Positions 44,781 through 53,748 of a stretch of DNA of 64,000 bases are shown one piece after another. The stretch spans positions 1,670,501 to 1,734,500 of the forward strand of contig NZ_CP066801.1 of NCBI RefSeq assembly GCF_016598575.1, read 5' to 3'. Position numbers and translations under genes: made by a program. This DNA is from Streptomyces sp. HSG2 (GTDB lineage Bacteria; Actinomycetota; Actinomycetes; Streptomycetales; Streptomycetaceae). Each line of letters starts with the position of its first letter. Position 1 is the stretch's first letter. The notes under the pieces were generated by a model that saw only the letters and a list, made by a program, of their open reading frames with translations, was not told the DNA's origin and ran no database searches.

Positions 44781-44854
44781 GCGCCGCTAGCTCAGTTGGT
44801 TAGAGCAGCTGACTCTTAATCAGCGGGTCCGGGGTTCGAGTCCCTGGCGGCGCA
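44781..44854 (+). tRNA. tRNA-Lys (CTT anticodon), copy 1
   Basis: A complete cloverleaf: acceptor GCGCCGC/GCGGCGC, D-arm AGCTCAGTTGGTTAGAGC, anticodon arm CTGACTCTTAATCAG, T-loop GGTTCGAGTCC, discriminator A. The sequence is identical to the copies at 54675 and 56915. CCA is not encoded. A weak -10 (TAAGGT) is at 44760-44765. The open frame of the M6 protease reads into this gene on the other strand. Confidence 0.97.
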
Positions 44855-46268
44855 CGACACGAGGGGGGCCTCCGTTCGGAGGCCCCCCTCGCTTGGGTCG
44901 GGCGTCCGTCGCTCCCAGGGCGCGAGCGGGACGGGACGGGCCTCCGGGCGTGATGATCACCGTCCATGTTCCCGCCGCCGTGGGTCCCTCCGCCCGCACG
45001 CGGACGCCCTCCCCCGGCACCGTGAAGGTCTCTCCCGCCGCCACGGGCGCGTCCGCCAGCGGCGGGTAGACCGATCTCGTCGGGCACGCCGACGTCTTGG
45101 GATGGGCGTCGACGACCTCGATGGGCCCCTCGCCCGACGGGGTCCGGCTGCGCACCCGGTACACCAGCACCCCCTCCCGACAGGCGTGCCGATCACTGCC
45201 GGCGCGCCCGCGTACCTCGAAGGCGAGGGCCTCGGTCGGGCCGGTGCGCACCACCGCGAGCTTGGTGCCGCGCCCCAGGCCGAAGGCCGCCCGGCCGTCG
45301 CGCCCGGGCACCGCGACGCCCGGCCCGGCGGCCAACGGCTCCAGAGTGAGTCGGGTCGACCCCCGGCCCCGTACGCAGGCCACCTGTCGGGGGCGCAGCC
45401 AGCCGAGTTTCCACTTGTGCCAGCCGAACAGGTCCGGCGCCGATGCAAATTGACTACCCATCAGATCCCAGTCGCCGACGTGCGTGTCCCAGTCGCCCGT
45501 CCCGTCGGCCGGGCGGCGGTAGAGGTCGGGCAGGTCCAGGGCGTGCCCGGTCTCGTGGGCCAGGACGAGCCGATCGGGCGGGTGGTTCTCGAAGACGGTG
45601 ACGACCCGTCGGACGTCGGTGCCGTCGGCGCGCAGCGGACGGTCCAGGTTGACGACCTTGGTGGCGTCCGCGTTCACGCCGGGGGCGTTCGGGTCGGCGA
45701 CGAAGTACACGATGTCGTACCGGGAGAAGTCCACGCGCGGGTCGGACGCGGCGAACGCGTCCCTCAGGTAGGCGGCGCGGTCCGAGGGGGCCCAGTCCCG
45801 CCGAACGGCGTATGCCGTGGACGGTCGGGGCATGCGAATCCACTCGCGGAGCGGATGGGGGCGGAGCGTGAACGCGCCGTAGGAGGCACGTCGGAAGAAG
45901 CGGGTGGTGGTGGGGAAGTGGTCGGCGACCAACCGCGTGGGGGTGGCGCGGGGGCGGGAGTCGGGGAAGGACAGGAACACCATCACCGCGTCGAGGTCCT
46001 TGACGGGCCGCGGGTAGTCCGCGTTCCAACTGTCCAGCCCCTCGGAGTGGTGGGCTCCGGTGCGCGGCAGGGCGCACGGGTCGGGAGAGAAGGGTTCGGC
46101 GAGCGTGCCCGCGGTCATCAGGCAGGTCGCGGCGACGGCGGACAGGGTGGTGACGACGGCGGCCGAACCGTGCCACCGGGCACGGCCCCCGACCGTTCGC
46201 CGGGCGCGCGCCGCGGCGCCTTCGCGCGCCCGGCGGGGCACTCGCCTCGGCGGCGACTGGGGCGGCAC
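44820..46268 (-). CDS. Secreted M6-type metalloprotease, frame running into tRNA-Lys
   Basis: A predicted secreted zinc metalloprotease of the M6 (immune inhibitor A-like) group. A signal/anchor helix is near residues 37-58 (AAVVTTLSAVAATCLMTAG). The zinc motif is LVLAHETGHALDLPDLY (HExxH plus the downstream Asp/Leu helix) and the Met-turn-like part is GDWDLMGS. C-terminal beta-sandwich segments follow, ending with TWTVIITPGG. The start is GTG 46268 with GGAGG 5 nt upstream. The frame has no stop before 44820, which lies inside the tRNA-Lys gene. The last about 35 residues (antisense tRNA and its terminator, ending RRQGLEPRTR) are therefore probably not native and suggest a lost stop or 3' truncation. 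Confidence 0.82.
   Translation of the reverse strand: MPPQSPPRRVPRRAREGAAARARRTVGGRARWHGSAAVVTTLSAVAATCLMTAGTLAEPFSPDPCALPRTGAHHSEGLDSWNADYPRPVKDLDAVMVFLSFPDSRPRATPTRLVADHFPTTTRFFRRASYGAFTLRPHPLREWIRMPRPSTAYAVRRDWAPSDRAAYLRDAFAASDPRVDFSRYDIVYFVADPNAPGVNADATKVVNLDRPLRADGTDVRRVVTVFENHPPDRLVLAHETGHALDLPDLYRRPADGTGDWDTHVGDWDLMGSQFASAPDLFGWHKWKLGWLRPRQVACVRGRGSTRLTLEPLAAGPGVAVPGRDGRAAFGLGRGTKLAVVRTGPTEALAFEVRGRAGSDRHACREGVLVYRVRSRTPSGEGPIEVVDAHPKTSACPTRSVYPPLADAPVAAGETFTVPGEGVRVRAEGPTAAGTWTVIITPGGPSRPARALGATDARPKRGGPPNGGPPRVVRRQGLEPRTR
44861..44890. terminator. tRNA-Lys copy 1 terminator hairpin
   Basis: GAGGGGGGCCTCC and GGAGGCCCCCCTC flank GTTC, directly after the tRNA. The hairpin is perfect (13 bp) and symmetrical, so it may also stop the antisense M6-protease transcript. 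Confidence 0.8.
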
Positions 46269-46577
46269 GAGCACCTCCGGGGCGGTTCGTCATCCTCCGC
46301 GCCCAGTTTGTGACGGTTTGTCGTATGCGACCTGTTCGGGTACATCGAACGGGTGAGTTCGCATGATTTTCGCCCCGCCGGCGTTTCCAGATGCTCACAG
46401 AGCGTCACAACCAGTCGAGAGAGTTTAGAACCTGGCCGCAGGCGAGCAGAAACGATCCGGTGGGGTCTTGTTGTCGCGCGGCGTGCCGGGCGCCGGCTGG
46501 AAGGCCCCCGGACCAGCCTCTATGATCGGCACACTTTCCTGCACGGACAGCGATCGAGTGCACTGCGGGAGCGAGCG
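46269..46577. other. Divergent promoter region, M6 protease / GGDEF-EAL gene
   Basis: About 310 bp without a gene, with a comparatively AT-rich middle (for example TTTGTGACGGTTTGTCG around 46310). It contains the BldD-like site at 46395-46408 and the promoters of both genes. Confidence 0.45.
46395..46408. promoter_or_regulatory. BldD-like box TCACAGAGCGTCAC upstream of the cdgA-like gene
   Basis: The site compares with the BldD consensus TNACNCWGNGTNA and matches all defined positions but one (G for C at the sixth). It lies about 170 bp before the start of the GGDEF-EAL gene. Known cdgA genes are BldD targets, which makes this plausible; it was found by eye only. Confidence 0.55.
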
Positions 46578-48527
46578 GTGAGCGGAACGTCCGAAGGGCC
46601 GACGCCCGAGGCAGACCTCGAACGATCGACAGTCACAGAGAGTGATATCAAGCTGGCTCCTCGTATGGGATCGACTCCCCTCCTCACGGAAGGCGGCAGG
46701 CCGGGCGCGACCATGGGACCCGGCACCGACGCCGCCCCGCGCCACCCGGCGCTCGTCTCCGGGGCACCCGCGCCGGAGACCCCCCCGGAGACCCCTCCCT
46801 ACCGCTCGATCTTCGCCCACGCGCCCCTGGCGATGGCCGTGATCAGCCCGCGGGGCACCGTCGTCAGCGCCAACGAGACCCTGGGCACGCTGCTCGGCGT
46901 CACACCCGAGGGGCTCGTCGGTCGGGCCGCGGCCGATCTGGTGGACCTCGCCGCCGACGGCCGCACCTGGAGCGCCTACCGGGAGGTCCTGGCCGGGGAC
47001 CGGTCACGGCTGCGGTGCACCCGCAGGTTGCGGCGCCCGGACGGTCAGGCGCTGTGGGCGCAGGTCACCGTCGCGCCGCTGGACGGGGACGCCCCCGGGC
47101 TGCTGTTGTCGGTCGCCGACATCAGCGCCCGGCGTGAACTCCAGGCCCGGCTGCGGCACCTGCAGTTGCACGACCCGGTGACCCTGCTGCCCAACCGGGC
47201 CTTGTTCTTCGAGCAGCTCACAGCGGCGCTCGACCCGGAGGCCGACGCCTACGGGGGCACCGGCCGAGTCGGCCTCTGCTACCTCGACCTGGACGGCTTC
47301 AAGGCGGTCAACGACACGCTCGGCCACCGCGTCGGGGACCGCCTGCTGACCGCCGTCGCCGAACGACTCACCCGCTGCGCGGAGGAGGCCTGGCAGAGTC
47401 GGGCCGGCGCCCCCCTCGTGGCACGGTTGGGCGGCGACGAGTTCGCGCTCCTGGTGCGGGACTCCACCGGGACCGACCAACTCGCCGACCTCGCGGAGTC
47501 GGTGCTCGACGCCCTCCAGGAGCCCTTCGACCTCTCCGACCGCCGCCTGTCCGTCACCGCGTCGGTGGGTGTCGTCGAGCGCCGGGTCACCGGCACCACG
47601 CCGACCGCGCTGATGCAGGCGGCCGACACCACGTTGTACTGGGCGAAGGCGGACGGCCGGGCCCGCTGGACACTCTTCGACCCGGAGCGGAACGCGCACC
47701 GGATGACCCGCCAGGCCCTGGCCGCGACGCTCCGGCCCGCCATCGAGCGCGGCGAGTTCGCCTTGGAGTACCAGCCGCTGGTCGGCATGGCGGACGGTCG
47801 GCTGCGGGGGGTGGAGGCGCTGGTCCGTTGGAACCACCCGCAGTTCGGCGTCCTGACGCCGAATCGGTTCATCGCGCTGGCGGAGGAGGACGGCGCGATC
47901 GTTCCGCTCGGTCGATGGGTGTTGCGAACCGCCTGCCTTCAGGCCCGCCGCTGGCAGCTCGACCATCCGGGCGAGCCGCCGATCTTCGTCAGCGTCAACG
48001 TGGCCGTGCGTCAGGTGTGGGACTCCGACCTGGTCGCCGACGTGGCCAGGACCCTGGAGGAGACGGGGCTGGCTCCCGAACTGCTCCAGTTGGAACTGAC
48101 GGAGTCGGCCCTGATGGGGTCCGCCGGCCGCCCGATCCAGGCTCTTCGGGCGCTCAGCGGGATGGGCGTGCACATCGCCATCGACGACTTCGGCACGGGC
48201 TACTCCAACCTCGCCTACCTCAGCCGCCTCCCGGTATCCGTCCTGAAGCTGGACGGCTCCTTCGTCCGGGGCTTTCAGTACGACAGCCGGGGAGGCGGCC
48301 GGGAGGCCGAGTCGAGCCCGGCGGACGAGGTGATCGTGGAGGCCATGGTGCAACTCGCCCACCGGCTGGGCCTCAGCGTCACCGCCGAGTGCGTGGAGAC
48401 CTCGGACCAGGCCGCCCGCCTGCGGCGCATCGGCTGCGACACCGGCCAGGGTTGGCTCTATTCCCGCCCCGTGGCCCCCGGTCGCATCTCCGACCTGCTG
48501 GCTCAGGCCGCCGTCGGCAAGCCGTAG
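46578..48527 (+). CDS. cdgA: PAS-GGDEF-EAL c-di-GMP enzyme (CdgA-like)
   Basis: A 649-aa cytoplasmic protein. A PAS domain (about 80-190: [30 protein letters not shown]) precedes a GGDEF domain (about 200-370) with an intact [12 protein letters not shown] and [18 protein letters not shown], then an EAL domain (about 385-645) with [35 protein letters not shown] and KLDGSFV. Both signatures are intact, so it could make and break c-di-GMP. There is no RxxD inhibitory site before GGDEF. The PAS-GGDEF-EAL order matches the BldD-controlled CdgA of Streptomyces, and a BldD-like box is upstream. GTG 46578 was chosen for GGGAG upstream; the frame is open to 46353. Its 3' end overlaps the next gene, convergent, by 25 bp. 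Confidence 0.9.
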   Translation: MSGTSEGPTPEADLERSTVTESDIKLAPRMGSTPLLTEGGRPGATMGPGTDAAPRHPALVSGAPAPETPPETPPYRSIFAHAPLAMAVISPRGTVVSANETLGTLLGVTPEGLVGRAAADLVDLAADGRTWSAYREVLAGDRSRLRCTRRLRRPDGQALWAQVTVAPLDGDAPGLLLSVADISARRELQARLRHLQLHDPVTLLPNRALFFEQLTAALDPEADAYGGTGRVGLCYLDLDGFKAVNDTLGHRVGDRLLTAVAERLTRCAEEAWQSRAGAPLVARLGGDEFALLVRDSTGTDQLADLAESVLDALQEPFDLSDRRLSVTASVGVVERRVTGTTPTALMQAADTTLYWAKADGRARWTLFDPERNAHRMTRQALAATLRPAIERGEFALEYQPLVGMADGRLRGVEALVRWNHPQFGVLTPNRFIALAEEDGAIVPLGRWVLRTACLQARRWQLDHPGEPPIFVSVNVAVRQVWDSDLVADVARTLEETGLAPELLQLELTESALMGSAGRPIQALRALSGMGVHIAIDDFGTGYSNLAYLSRLPVSVLKLDGSFVRGFQYDSRGGGREAESSPADEVIVEAMVQLAHRLGLSVTAECVETSDQAARLRRIGCDTGQGWLYSRPVAPGRISDLLAQAAVGKP

Positions 48528-49600
48528 GCGTCGGCGATCAGCTCGTAGGAGCGCAGACGTACCTCACCGGCATGCGCGTTCGCCGTGATCATCAGCTCGT
48601 CCGCCCCTGTCCGACGGGCGAGGTCGTCCAGACCCTGGCGGACCTGCAGCGGGGTGCCGTACACGACATCGGCCATCCACGAGGAGACGAACTCCTCTTC
48701 GAGCGGACCGAAGTCGTGGGCCTCCGCCTCCTTCGGATCCGGAACCAGTCCGGGTCGCCCCGCACGCAGTCGCAGCATGGCCAACGCCGAGGCGAGGACC
48801 TGCCGCCGCGCCTCACGCTCGTCCTCGGCCGCCAAAGCCGACACGCCGATGAGCGCGTAGGGCTCGGCGAGCAGGGCGGAGGGCCGGAAACTCTCCCGGT
48901 AAAGATCGAGCGCCGGCACCGTGTTCCGGGCCGAGAAATGATGCGCGAAGGCGAACGGCAGGCCCAGGGTGGCCGCCAGCCGGGCGCTGAACCCGGACGA
49001 GCCCAACAGCCAGACCGGCGGCCGGTGGCGGGACTGCACGCCGCCGGGAACTGTGGCCTGCACGGGGCCGGGCACCGCGTGAACGCGCCGGTAGGGGTGC
49101 CCGTCGGGGAAGTCGTCGTCCAGGAAACCGGTCAGCTCGGCGAGCTGACGGGGGAAGTCGTCGGCGGCCTCCGCCGGCCGCTCCGTGCGACGCAGCGCGG
49201 CGGCGGTGGCGCCGTCGGTCCCGGGCGCCCGTCCCAGACCCAGGTCGATCCGGCCGGGCGCCAGCGCCTCCAGGGTGCCGAACTGCTCGGCGATCACGAG
49301 TGGGGCGTGGTTGGGCAGCATCACACCGCCGGAGCCCAGGCGTATGCGATCGGTGTGCGCGGCGAGGTGGGCCAGGATCACCGCCGGGGACGAGGAGGCC
49401 ACGCCGGGCATGGAATGGTGTTCCGCGACCCAGTACCGGTGGAACCCGCGCCGATCCGCCATGCGGGCGAGATCCACGCTGGTCCGCAGGGCGTCGGTGG
49501 CGGTGCGACCGGTGCCGACGGTGACCAGGTCGAGGACGGAGAGGGCGACGGGGGCGGTGCCGAGAGCGGCGCCCCGAACCTCCTCGGCGACTGCGGACAT
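48503..49600 (-). CDS. LLM-class flavin-dependent oxidoreductase (luciferase-like)
   Basis: A 365-aa member of the bacterial luciferase/alkanal monooxygenase family using reduced flavin. Typical segments: [112 protein letters not shown] in pieces, and [30 protein letters not shown]. The pattern is that of the MsnO8-like subgroup, whose physiological substrates are mostly unknown. The ATG at 49600 is preceded by AGGAGG. It is convergent with the cdgA-like gene (25-bp overlap). A cofactor reductase is not adjacent. Confidence 0.92.
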   Translation of the reverse strand: MSAVAEEVRGAALGTAPVALSVLDLVTVGTGRTATDALRTSVDLARMADRRGFHRYWVAEHHSMPGVASSSPAVILAHLAAHTDRIRLGSGGVMLPNHAPLVIAEQFGTLEALAPGRIDLGLGRAPGTDGATAAALRRTERPAEAADDFPRQLAELTGFLDDDFPDGHPYRRVHAVPGPVQATVPGGVQSRHRPPVWLLGSSGFSARLAATLGLPFAFAHHFSARNTVPALDLYRESFRPSALLAEPYALIGVSALAAEDEREARRQVLASALAMLRLRAGRPGLVPDPKEAEAHDFGPLEEEFVSSWMADVVYGTPLQVRQGLDDLARRTGADELMITANAHAGEVRLRSYELIADAYGLPTAA

Positions 49601-50075
49601 GGTGCGGTGCCTCCTGTGGTGGGTGTCGCTGGCCCCGGCGACAACGGGGGAGCGCGACGGGCTATTCCCCGGTGACCTCCGGGTCGGCCGATCGGCCCGA
49701 GGGGGCCCCCGCCCCGAGGCGGGGCGGCGGATGCGTCCGGGTGGGGGAAGCACGCGTCGCGCCGTGCGCGGCACGCTCCGGGGCTGGCGGACCTCTCGGG
49801 GCCGTGCGCGTGGTGCGGCGCGCCCCCCGAGAGCGCACCGATCCTCCGGGATGCGTGGGACCCGCGCCCGCGCTATGATCACCGTACGCCGGTCACCGGA
49901 ACAACTTTCGTGCCGCGTAAAGGCGTTGGTGGTCCAAGGAAAGACGCCCCGCTTCCTGCGGGGAGATGCAGGTGCGAGGCCTGCCCAGCGCTCCATCCGA
50001 AGCCCGGTCCGTCTCGGCGGCCGGGCTTCGCCGCGCCGCCCACGCGTTCCGCTCGGGCCTTCGCCGGCTCCGTGG
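49601..50075. other. Gene-free stretch with a possible IS200/IS605-type remnant
   Basis: No intact gene. Around 49918-49990 a short frame ([17 protein letters not shown]) and a hairpin (CCCCGC/GCGGGG, 49949-49964) recall the right end of IS200/IS605-type elements. Nothing else of a transposase is present. A C-rich stem near 50062-50090 (CCGGCTCCGTG/CACGGAGCCGG) is probably the terminator of the racemase-like gene. Confidence 0.35.
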
Positions 50076-50825
50076 TCACGGAGCCGGCGGGACCACACCG
50101 ACCTGCACGATCGGCTCCCGATCGAACAGCGCCCCGAGGTCGGGAGCGTTGACCCGGCGGTCCGCGAGGCGCAACCCCTCCCACACCGTCACCTGGTGGG
50201 CCGTGAGCACGGGCTTGGCCAGTCGTGCCTCCAGGACGGGCAGGTGGGACACGGTGTACAGGGCGGCATCGGGCAGGAGCACCGCCTCCGCGTCGGGGCG
50301 ATCCGCCTCCACCGCTAGACCCAGGACCTCCTCCTTCCGCCAGGCTCCGGCGTCGGCCGCCGTGAGGGCCCCGGAATCGTGGACCGCGACGACCTCCAGA
50401 CCACCGGCGACGAGAAGACCGACGAACAGGCGCACCACCTCCGGCGAGTGGGTCGCGCCGACGGCGATCCGGCGTACCCGCAGCTCCCGGGCCGCGTGGA
50501 CGAACGCCAGGGCGGTGGACGAGGCCGGCACACCGGCCGCCGCCGCCAGCGCGCGGGTCGTCTCGTGGGCGCCGGCCCAGCCGGTCACCAGAGCGCCGTC
50601 ACTCGCCCACACCGCGGCGTCCACGCCGGCGCGGAGCAGCTCCGGGACGCCGGCCGTGAGCCGCGGCGGCTCGCCCATGGACCGGAGTCCCGCCAGGTCG
50701 CGCGCGTTGCCGCCGGTATCGGCGCGCACCACGTCGACCCGGATGTCGCTGCCGAGCAGCTGCTCGGTCCGGGGGTAGTCCTCCTGGCCCCACCGCCCGG
50801 GGTCCAGGACTCCCAGTGCCGTCAT
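50076..50825 (-). CDS. Asp/Glu racemase / maleate isomerase-like protein lacking catalytic cysteines
   Basis: A 249-aa protein of the Asp/Glu racemase, arylmalonate decarboxylase and maleate isomerase superfamily: [24 protein letters not shown], then [94 protein letters not shown]. In the active family the first Cys lies in a CTSG/CTSA motif and the second in an SCT/SCTN motif. Here they read WASDG and LPDAA, and the protein has no Cys at all. It therefore cannot use the normal mechanism; it may be an inactive or repurposed member. The ATG is preceded by GGAAGGG. Confidence 0.8.
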   Translation of the reverse strand: MTALGVLDPGRWGQEDYPRTEQLLGSDIRVDVVRADTGGNARDLAGLRSMGEPPRLTAGVPELLRAGVDAAVWASDGALVTGWAGAHETTRALAAAAGVPASSTALAFVHAARELRVRRIAVGATHSPEVVRLFVGLLVAGGLEVVAVHDSGALTAADAGAWRKEEVLGLAVEADRPDAEAVLLPDAALYTVSHLPVLEARLAKPVLTAHQVTVWEGLRLADRRVNAPDLGALFDREPIVQVGVVPPAP

Positions 50826-51464
50826 CGAGGCCCTTCCCGCGAGGTGCCCGCTCCGGTGAATCGGCGTCTCGCGCGCGTCCGCGTGGCGCCGCGAACCGGC
50901 CACTCGTCGGGGCCGGCCCGACCCGACGGACGCCCTCGGAACACCGAGTACCCCGCCGAAGCGAACCGCCACCCCCGCGCCCCGAGGGAGGACCGCGCCG
51001 GGGCGAAACGTCCCCCGCCACCGAGTCGCCCCGGTCCGCCGCGCTCCCTGGACACGGCCGGCGGGAGCCCCCTACGGCTGCCCCTGCCCCTGCCTCGGGG
51101 GCCGGTGGCCACCCGGACGGAGGAGCTCGGGGCAGGGGCGCTACGGCCGAGCGGACGCCGGGTGGTTCGTTCGCCGCCGGGAGTGGGAGTAGTGCGTCGT
51201 GGACGTCGCGCGCGTCCCGCGCGCGGCGGACGCGCGGGACGCGCGCCGGTCCGTCGGTCGCGGTGGCGCGGACGACCGGACGGCGATCGTCCGACCGTCG
51301 GGACCGAGCCGGTCGCGTCCCATATGACCAGGGGAGTTCGATGAGGCGATCAGTGCTGGTGCACAGGGCGGCGGGCTCGGACTCCTCGGGGGCGTGCGCG
51401 CCCGGGCGATACCGTTCCGGCATCGGTCCGCATAAGTCGTATCGGCGGGGGTAGCTGCGCGGCC
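50826..51464. other. Gene-poor stretch upstream of the ehu operon
   Basis: No supported gene apart from a possible tiny frame at 51341-51454. Open frames are Pro/Arg/Gly-rich shadows. The ehu promoter should lie in the right half: TATGAC at 51323 could be a -10, with GGGGAG following. Confidence 0.4.
51341..51454 (+). CDS. Possible 37-aa leader ORF before ehuB
   Basis: ATG 51341 is preceded by GGGGAG at 5 nt and encodes a 37-residue basic peptide (MRRSVLVHRAAGSDSSGACA and onward), ending 10 bp before the ehuB start in a different frame. It could be an upstream leader peptide or just a chance frame. It has no clustered codon that would indicate attenuation. Confidence 0.3.
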   Translation: MRRSVLVHRAAGSDSSGACAPGRYRSGIGPHKSYRRG

Positions 51465-52388
51465 ATGGCTTCTCCACCGGACAGAACTCCACGGACGGAA
51501 AGACGAGGAAGCGCGCCCCGGCCCACGCGCCGGTCGCTGCTCGCGGGGGTGGCGGCGCTCGGTGCTCTGGGCGCCGCGGGGTGCTCGCGGGTGGCGACCG
51601 GTTCCGGTGCCGAGGGAGGCGATCTCCTCGATCGGCTGCGCGCGCAGGGAGTGGTGCGGCTCGGCATCGCCGGGGAGATCCCCTTCGGCTACATCGACAG
51701 GAACGGCGAGCTGACCGGCGAGGCGCCGGAGGTGGCCGAAGTGATCTTCAAGCGGCTGGGGGTGGACCGGGTCCAGCCGGTGCCCACGGAGTTCGGTTCC
51801 CTGATCCCCGGACTGAAGTCCCAGCAGTTCGACGTCGTGGCGGCGGGGATGTACATCAACCCCGACCGCTGCGAGCAGGTGATCTTCTCCGACCCCGACT
51901 ACCAGATGCTGGACTCCTTCATCGTCCGAAAGGGCAACCCCATGGGGCTGCGCGACTACGCGGACGTCGTCGAGCGGGGCGCCCGGTTCGCGACCGGGAG
52001 CGGCTACGCCGAGATCGCCTACGCCGTGGAGGCCGGCTACCGGGAGAGCGACATACTGATCGTCCCCGACCAGGTCGCCGGACTGAACGCCGTGGAGGCC
52101 GGACGCGTCGACGTCTTCGCGGGTACCGCCCTGACCACGCGCGAGGTGGTGCGCAAGTCCACCAAGGCCGAGGTCACCGAGGCGTTCCGACCGATCGTCG
52201 GAGGCGAGCCCCATGTCGACGGGGGCGGCTTCGCCTTCCGGCCCGGCGAGACGAATCTGCGCGACGCCTTCAACGAGGAGCTGCACCGGCTCAAGGACAG
52301 CGGCGAACTCCTCCGAATCCTCCGCCCCTTCGGCTTCACCGAGGACGAGATGACGGAGCTGACGGCGAAGGAGCTCTGCGGCCGATGA
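51465..52388 (+). CDS. ehuB: Ectoine/hydroxyectoine-type ABC transporter substrate-binding lipoprotein EhuB
   Basis: A 307-aa SBP_bac_3 binding protein. A twin-arginine stretch (TRRSLLAGVAALGALGAAGC) ends in a lipobox with Cys40, so it is probably a Tat-exported lipoprotein. The mature part has the EhuB-type pattern: RLGIAGEIPFGYIDRNGELTGEAPEVAEVIFKRLG, GSLIPGLKSQQFDVVAAGMYINPDRCEQVIFSDPDYQM and DQVAGLNAVEAGRVDVFAGTALTTREVV. The four-gene order B-C-D-A with overlapping genes is characteristic of actinobacterial ehu operons that import the osmoprotectants ectoine and hydroxyectoine. An amino-acid importer is the alternative; family and context favour ectoine. The next gene overlaps its stop (ATGA). 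Confidence 0.88.
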   Translation: MASPPDRTPRTERRGSAPRPTRRSLLAGVAALGALGAAGCSRVATGSGAEGGDLLDRLRAQGVVRLGIAGEIPFGYIDRNGELTGEAPEVAEVIFKRLGVDRVQPVPTEFGSLIPGLKSQQFDVVAAGMYINPDRCEQVIFSDPDYQMLDSFIVRKGNPMGLRDYADVVERGARFATGSGYAEIAYAVEAGYRESDILIVPDQVAGLNAVEAGRVDVFAGTALTTREVVRKSTKAEVTEAFRPIVGGEPHVDGGGFAFRPGETNLRDAFNEELHRLKDSGELLRILRPFGFTEDEMTELTAKELCGR

Positions 52389-53101
52389 CACCGGGACTGT
52401 GGGAACTCGTACTGAGGGGTGTCTGGGTCACCGTCCAGTTGCTGGTCCTCAGCGCGCTGCTGGCGACCGCCGTGTCCTTCGTCGTCGGTGTGGCGCGCAC
52501 CCACCGACTGTGGATCGTGCGCTTCCTGGCCGGTTGCTACACCGAGGTCTTCCGCGGCACCTCGGCACTGGTGATGATCTTCTGGGTGTTCTTCGTGATG
52601 CCGCTGCTCCTCGGGTGGCAGTTGGTCCCGCTCTGGGCGGGGACCCTGGCACTCGGGCTCACCTACGGCGCGTACGGGTCGGAGATCGTGCGCGGCGCGC
52701 TGGGCGCGGTCGACCCGGCGCAGCGGGAGGGCGGGATCGCGCTCGGTTTCACGCCGTGGCAGCGACTGCGGTTGGTGCTGTTGCCCCAGGCGGTGCCGGA
52801 GATGATCCCGCCCTTCTCCAACCTCCTGGTCGAGTTGCTCAAGGGGACCGCGCTGGTGTCGATCATGGGCATGGGAGACCTGGCCTTCAGCGGACACCTG
52901 GTGCGCCTCGCCCTGCAGGAGAGCGCCGAGATCTACACCTACATCCTGCTGATCTACTTCGTGATCGCCTTCCTGCTCACGCGGGGGATGCGGGGGCTGG
53001 AGAGAAGACTCAAGGAAGGCGTCGGGCAGCGTCCGGCGCGCGGCGGCGGGGGGCCCGCTCGTCCGGCGCCGACCGGCGCGGGCACGGGGGGTGCCGCGTG
53101 A
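52385..53101 (+). CDS. ehuC: Ectoine/hydroxyectoine ABC transporter permease EhuC
   Basis: A 238-aa polar amino-acid-type permease (HisM/GltK group). Membrane helices are evident (VWVTVQLLVLSALLATAVSFVVG; LVMIFWVFFVMPLLLGW; LWAGTLALGLTYGAYGSEIVRGAL). The EAA loop that contacts the ATPase is ALGFTPWQRLRLVLLPQAVPEMIPP. A Pro/Gly-rich cytoplasmic tail of about 25 residues follows the last helix. It overlaps ehuB by 4 bp (ATGA) and the stop overlaps ehuD (GTGA), so translation is coupled. It forms the membrane heterodimer with EhuD. Confidence 0.9.
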   Translation: MTPGLWELVLRGVWVTVQLLVLSALLATAVSFVVGVARTHRLWIVRFLAGCYTEVFRGTSALVMIFWVFFVMPLLLGWQLVPLWAGTLALGLTYGAYGSEIVRGALGAVDPAQREGGIALGFTPWQRLRLVLLPQAVPEMIPPFSNLLVELLKGTALVSIMGMGDLAFSGHLVRLALQESAEIYTYILLIYFVIAFLLTRGMRGLERRLKEGVGQRPARGGGGPARPAPTGAGTGGAA

Positions 53102-53748
53102 ACTGGGACTGGAGCGTCGTCTCCGACTTCATGCCGTACTTCCGGGACGGCCTGCTGGTCACCCTCCAGGTGCTGGTGATCGGCTCCGTCGTCTCCTTCT
53201 CCCTGGGACTGGTCTGGGCGCTGCTGACCCGGGTCCCCAGCCGTTGGGTGACCTGGCCGGTCGGGGCGGTGACGGAGTTCGTCCGGAACACCCCCCTGCT
53301 GGTGCAGCTCTTCTTCCTCTTCTACGTCCTGCCGGAGTGGGGACTGACCTTCTCCGCCCTCACCACCGGGGTGATCGGCCTCGGCCTGCACTACTCCACC
53401 TACACCATGCAGGTGTACCGGGCCGGCATCGAGGGGGTTCCGGTAGGCCAGTGGGAGGCGGCGACCGCGCTGAACCTCCCGCTCCGCAGGACCTGGACCG
53501 CGGTGATCCTCCCGCAGGCCATCCGCCGCGTGGTGCCGGCGCTGGGCAACTACGTCATCTCGATGCTGAAGGACACCCCGCTCCTGATGGCGATCACCAT
53601 CCTGGAGATGCTCGGCGAGGCCCGGCTCTTCTCCCAGCAGAACTTCCAGTACACCGAGCCGCTGACGGTGATCGGCATCGCCTTCATCGTCATCTCCTAC
53701 CTGGCCTCCCTTGCCCTGCGAGCCCTGGAGCGACGCCTTGCCCACTGA
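53098..53748 (+). CDS. ehuD: Ectoine/hydroxyectoine ABC transporter permease EhuD
   Basis: A 216-aa second permease: MNWDWSVVSDFMPYFRDGLLVTLQVLVIGSV, then VRNTPLLVQLFFLFYVLPEWGL (the NTPLL motif of this permease group), IGLGLHYSTYTMQVYRAGIEGVPVGQWEAATALNL, and the EAA-type loop RTWTAVILPQAIRRVVPALGNYVISMLKDT. The GTG start overlaps the preceding stop. It ends 11 bp inside the ehuA gene, which begins at TTG 53738. It pairs with EhuC to form the channel. Confidence 0.9.
   Translation: MNWDWSVVSDFMPYFRDGLLVTLQVLVIGSVVSFSLGLVWALLTRVPSRWVTWPVGAVTEFVRNTPLLVQLFFLFYVLPEWGLTFSALTTGVIGLGLHYSTYTMQVYRAGIEGVPVGQWEAATALNLPLRRTWTAVILPQAIRRVVPALGNYVISMLKDTPLLMAITILEMLGEARLFSQQNFQYTEPLTVIGIAFIVISYLASLALRALERRLAH

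Noticed and set aside
48585..48860. Short plus-strand frame within the luciferase-like gene
   Set aside because: Antisense within a well-supported gene, low-complexity.
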